In this document: positions 61,781 to 64,000 of the stretch, piece after piece
Numbering within the stretch: position 1 is the first letter of the stretch
How the letters are laid out: every line of letters starts with the position of its first letter
NCBI RefSeq assembly: GCF_963664735.1
Contig: NZ_OY761553.1
Coordinates: 4,523,001 to 4,587,000, forward strand
From: an uncultured Cohaesibacter sp.
Lineage (GTDB): Bacteria > Pseudomonadota > Alphaproteobacteria > Rhizobiales > Cohaesibacteraceae
DNA length: 64,000 nt
Direction: 5' to 3'
Notes under the pieces: model-generated
What the model was told of the DNA's origin: nothing
The model's input: only the letters and a program-made list of their open reading frames with translations
Database searches by the model: none
Program-made: the position numbers and the translations under genes

Positions 61781-61987
61781 ATGTGCTTTTTCAGTACACC
61801 CAAGATACGTCCTGCGCCTTCCACTCCGTCCGAAGATGACAAAGAGGTCAAGCAACGTAAGGCGGAAGAGGAGCGCAAGACGCGGGAGCAACAGGGCCGT
61901 CGCGCAACAATCCTCACCAGTATGTCTGGAGCCTCGGACTACGGGCAAAATTTGAAAGTCACCAAATTGGGTGCAGCGGGTGTCTAG
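61781..61987 (+). CDS. Small podovirus structural-region protein
   Basis: 68 residues; MCFFSTPKIRPAPSTPSEDD, a charged helix (KQRKAEEERKTREQQGRRA) and the ending TILTSMSGASDYGQNLKV. Proteins of this pattern regularly precede the head-tail connector in podoviruses; role unknown. GAGGA eight bases upstream. Confidence 0.75.
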   Translation: MCFFSTPKIRPAPSTPSEDDKEVKQRKAEEERKTREQQGRRATILTSMSGASDYGQNLKVTKLGAAGV

Positions 61988-61990
61988 GAA

Positions 61991-63733
61991 ATGGGACTTG
62001 TTCAGGACATACTTGATCGTCAGACGCAATTAGCATCTGATCGGATGCCGTGGGAGAGTGAGTGGGATGCTGTTATTCGCTTCGCTCTGCCCTATGAGAA
62101 GGGCGTCTCTGGCATGAACCGGCTTGGCAGTGCCGAGAGTTTTTTGACGCAAGGGCCCCGTTCTAAAAAAGCCGGAACACAATTGCTTGACGGCACAGCA
62201 ATCTATTCGATTGAACGATTGGCTGCTGGCATTCTAAGCCTGACAATGCCGCAGTCCTCTAAGTGGCATGGGTTGGGGTCTGTTGATCCCCTAGCGCCTG
62301 ACCTTGATGAGGCTGCAGAAAACTGGTGTAGCCGAGTGACCGACTATCTGTTTGCTGTGCGCTACACGCCAAGGGCGGGATTTGCATCGGTTAATGAAAT
62401 GGCGGTCAAGGCAGCATGTGGGCTTGGGACAGGTGTCATTTTCTTGGAAGAAAGCTTCGGAGATGCCCATGCAAGTGAAGCGCAGATGCCATTCAAATAC
62501 AGCTATGCGCCGTTGGCTGAATGCTTTCTCGGGCAGAATGCGCAAGGAATTCATGACACCAATTATCGGCGGGTCAATTACAAGGCGCGGCAGGCTGTCC
62601 AGAAGTTCGGGGAGAAGAATGTCTCTTCCAAATTGCTCGATGCTGCCAATGATCCACGGCACAAAGACACACCATTTCAGTTTATCCATGCGGCAATGCC
62701 AAGGGCAGAAGCCGGAAGCCGTGCTTCAAGCAATCGGGACAGCTCTGTTGCGTCCTATTGGGTCGAGGTGGGAGAAAAGAAGCTGGTCAAGGAAAGTGGC
62801 TATTTCACCTTTCCTTATGTGGTTCATCGTTGGGTAAGACGGGCAGATAGCCCTTATGGGGAAAGCCCGGTTATGCTGGCTATGCGGGAAATCGTCCGCT
62901 CCCAGATCATAGAAGAAGATATTGCGCGCGGGGTTTCCCAACAAGGAAGACCTCCTATTGCCACGGTTGCCGGAAAGATCAATGGCAAGCAAGCCCCTTT
63001 ACGTCCTCCCAGTTTTGCACCCGGAGCCAACAACAAGGGCTACCTTGATCCTTCAGGGGCGCTCTATGTCAAGCCGATGTTGGAGAGCAACGGGCAGGCT
63101 CTGAGCTTTATGTTGTCCATTCAGGAGGCAAAGCGCCGCCAGATACAGGACATGCTTTACATCAACCTGTTCCAGATCCTCGTAGACAATCCGCAGATGA
63201 CCGCAACTGAGGTTTTACAGCGAGCGCAGGAGAAGGGGGATCTTCTCGGCCCTGTCGGTACGAGTTTTCAGCAATCGTCATCGCTTCAGGTGGATCGGGA
63301 GCTTGAAATACTGGAGCGCAAGGACGCTTTCACTCCCGGCTCTGCTCTGGAAGCGCCAGACAGCATTTATGATCATGACATTCGGGCGTCTTCAACCTCT
63401 CCGATGGATCGCTTGCGCCGAACCGAAGAACTGATCGGGGCGAACGATGTTGTCGATACGGCTTTGAAGTTTGCGCAGGCAGGCAAAACCAAGCTGCTTG
63501 AGCGGATCAATGAAGACGAAGTTGGTGATCTGGTTGCCGATGTTCGCGGTGCTTCTCGCAAGATCTTCTACAGCGAAGAAGAAATGGAAGCCCAACGCCA
63601 GCAGAAGGAGCAAATGGCCCAAATGCAGCAGATGCAAGCTGGTCTTGATATGGCCGGTCAGGCGGCTGATGTGGTAAACAAGGGCGCCCCTGCAATGGAG
63701 CAATTGAATGCGCTTATGGAACAGAGCCAGTAA
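61991..63733 (+). CDS. Head-to-tail connector (portal) protein
   Basis: 580 residues of the T7-type head-tail connecting protein family: WESEWDAVIRFALPYEKG near the start, LLDGTAIYSIERLAAGILSL, YGESPVMLAMREIVRSQ, and a Gln/Met-rich C-terminal helix (QQKEQMAQMQQMQAGL). The dodecameric ring through which DNA passes during packaging. Directly after the small gene with a three-base gap. Confidence 0.93.
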   Translation: MGLVQDILDRQTQLASDRMPWESEWDAVIRFALPYEKGVSGMNRLGSAESFLTQGPRSKKAGTQLLDGTAIYSIERLAAGILSLTMPQSSKWHGLGSVDPLAPDLDEAAENWCSRVTDYLFAVRYTPRAGFASVNEMAVKAACGLGTGVIFLEESFGDAHASEAQMPFKYSYAPLAECFLGQNAQGIHDTNYRRVNYKARQAVQKFGEKNVSSKLLDAANDPRHKDTPFQFIHAAMPRAEAGSRASSNRDSSVASYWVEVGEKKLVKESGYFTFPYVVHRWVRRADSPYGESPVMLAMREIVRSQIIEEDIARGVSQQGRPPIATVAGKINGKQAPLRPPSFAPGANNKGYLDPSGALYVKPMLESNGQALSFMLSIQEAKRRQIQDMLYINLFQILVDNPQMTATEVLQRAQEKGDLLGPVGTSFQQSSSLQVDRELEILERKDAFTPGSALEAPDSIYDHDIRASSTSPMDRLRRTEELIGANDVVDTALKFAQAGKTKLLERINEDEVGDLVADVRGASRKIFYSEEEMEAQRQQKEQMAQMQQMQAGLDMAGQAADVVNKGAPAMEQLNALMEQSQ

Positions 63734-64000
63734 GGGCCGCAAAGCGCGGCACTCGAGGCAAAGGCTGATCGATGCTTGGCACCGTTTCAGCAACGGCAAG
63801 GCAACCAAGGACGATTTTGAAATCATCATGGTTGATCTGGCCAATTTTAGCGGATGGGACCGATTTAGTGATCACCCGCCAGATAATGCGGAAGCACAGT
63901 TTAATGAGGGAAAAAGGTCTGTCTTCGGGCGGGCCTTTTCCTTTTTGACCATGACGCAGGCTGATCGGGTTGGCCTTGCACAAGCTGCCTTGGAAGAGGC
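63708..64000 (+). CDS. Bbp19-like phage protein, 3' end outside window
   Basis: The frame from the ATG at 63708, overlapping the portal gene by 26 bases, stays open to the window edge: MRLWNRASKGRKARHSRQRL, then DDFEIIMVDLANFSGW, FNEGKRSVFGRAFSFLTM. The order of a small domain, DLANF-type strand and EGKRSV is like Bbp19 of Bordetella phage and relatives, which follow the portal in podoviruses. Confidence 0.7.
   Translation, partial: MRLWNRASKGRKARHSRQRLIDAWHRFSNGKATKDDFEIIMVDLANFSGWDRFSDHPPDNAEAQFNEGKRSVFGRAFSFLTMTQADRVGLAQAALEE

Larger units (their letters stand above)
39074..64000. mobile_element. Prophage integrated in tRNA-Met, left part (continues past the window)
   Basis: Left edge set by a 3' tRNA fragment at 39074-39117. 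The order inside is cargo genes, integrase and excisionase, early genes, repressor/Cro switch, replication and regulatory genes with further cargo, then terS, terL, portal and a Bbp19-like gene. The T7-type head-tail connector and Bbp19-like protein point to a podovirus. Tail, lysis genes and the right attachment site lie outside the window. Packaging genes appear intact, so the phage may be functional. Confidence 0.93.

Overview
The window looks like an alphaproteobacterial chromosome, probably a marine Hyphomicrobiales (Cohaesibacter-like) genome. This is inferred from GC-moderate coding, the richness in ABC, TRAP and TTT uptake systems, and the alphaproteobacterial style of the proteins; no rRNA or other taxonomic marker is present. 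It has two parts: about 39 kb of host metabolic genes, and the left 25 kb of a prophage that runs off the right edge.

Host part. 1-2663: the end of an M20-type amidohydrolase and a fold-type II PLP enzyme. 2712-12932: an amino-sugar cluster. cutC, a ROK kinase, nagA and a GntR/UTRA regulator lie on the minus strand. Opposite them are murQ, a CUT1 ABC importer (binding protein, two permeases, ATPase) and a Gfo/Idh/MocA oxidoreductase. Together they suggest uptake of a MurNAc/GlcNAc-type sugar, phosphorylation by the ROK kinase, ether cleavage by MurQ and deacetylation by NagA, with no PTS component. 13061-14398: an anaerobic sulfatase maturase with a SEC-C tail. 14518-18950: an RND efflux pump with its adaptor. 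19630-23310: an adenylosuccinate-lyase-like protein that lacks the family's catalytic histidines, a DcuC C4-dicarboxylate carrier, an FNR-type box and a Crp/Fnr-family regulator. 23726-26533: a lipoprotein and a secreted SGNH hydrolase. 26861-31918: a LysR regulator facing a tctC / MBL-fold hydrolase / tctB / tctA operon. 31980-37596: a LacI regulator with twin operators, then a DctPQM TRAP transporter, a 49-residue membrane protein and a mannonate-dehydratase-like enzyme. 38057-38791: a DUF6270 protein.

Prophage part. A 44-bp 3' tRNA-Met fragment (39074-39117) marks the left attachment site, broken in the anticodon loop. Inside it come a membrane protein fused to a SLOG/MoCo-carrier domain, a decayed integrase piece, a HEPN-like protein, and then the integrase, excisionase, DUF2303 and HNH early genes (minus strand). 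An ApeA-like HEPN protein and an ankyrin protein follow. The CI-like repressor faces a Cro-like gene across palindromic operators, and the same operator recurs at the distant HNH promoter. A tR1-like terminator, a CII-like regulator and small replication genes follow. A type II restriction-modification pair (53103-55224) and a J-domain/unknown/XRE operon under a 28-bp palindrome interrupt this module. Then come a secreted trypco2-like protein, a membrane moron between two copies of one terminator, and the packaging and head genes (terS, terL, small genes, a T7-type head-tail connector portal, a Bbp19-like protein), which indicate a podovirus.

The phage carries at least five candidate conflict or defence cargos: the SLOG fusion, the ApeA-like HEPN protein with ankyrin neighbour, the R-M pair, the J-domain/XRE operon and the secreted trypco2-like protein. 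The most unusual host locus is the catalytically altered lyase next to DcuC.
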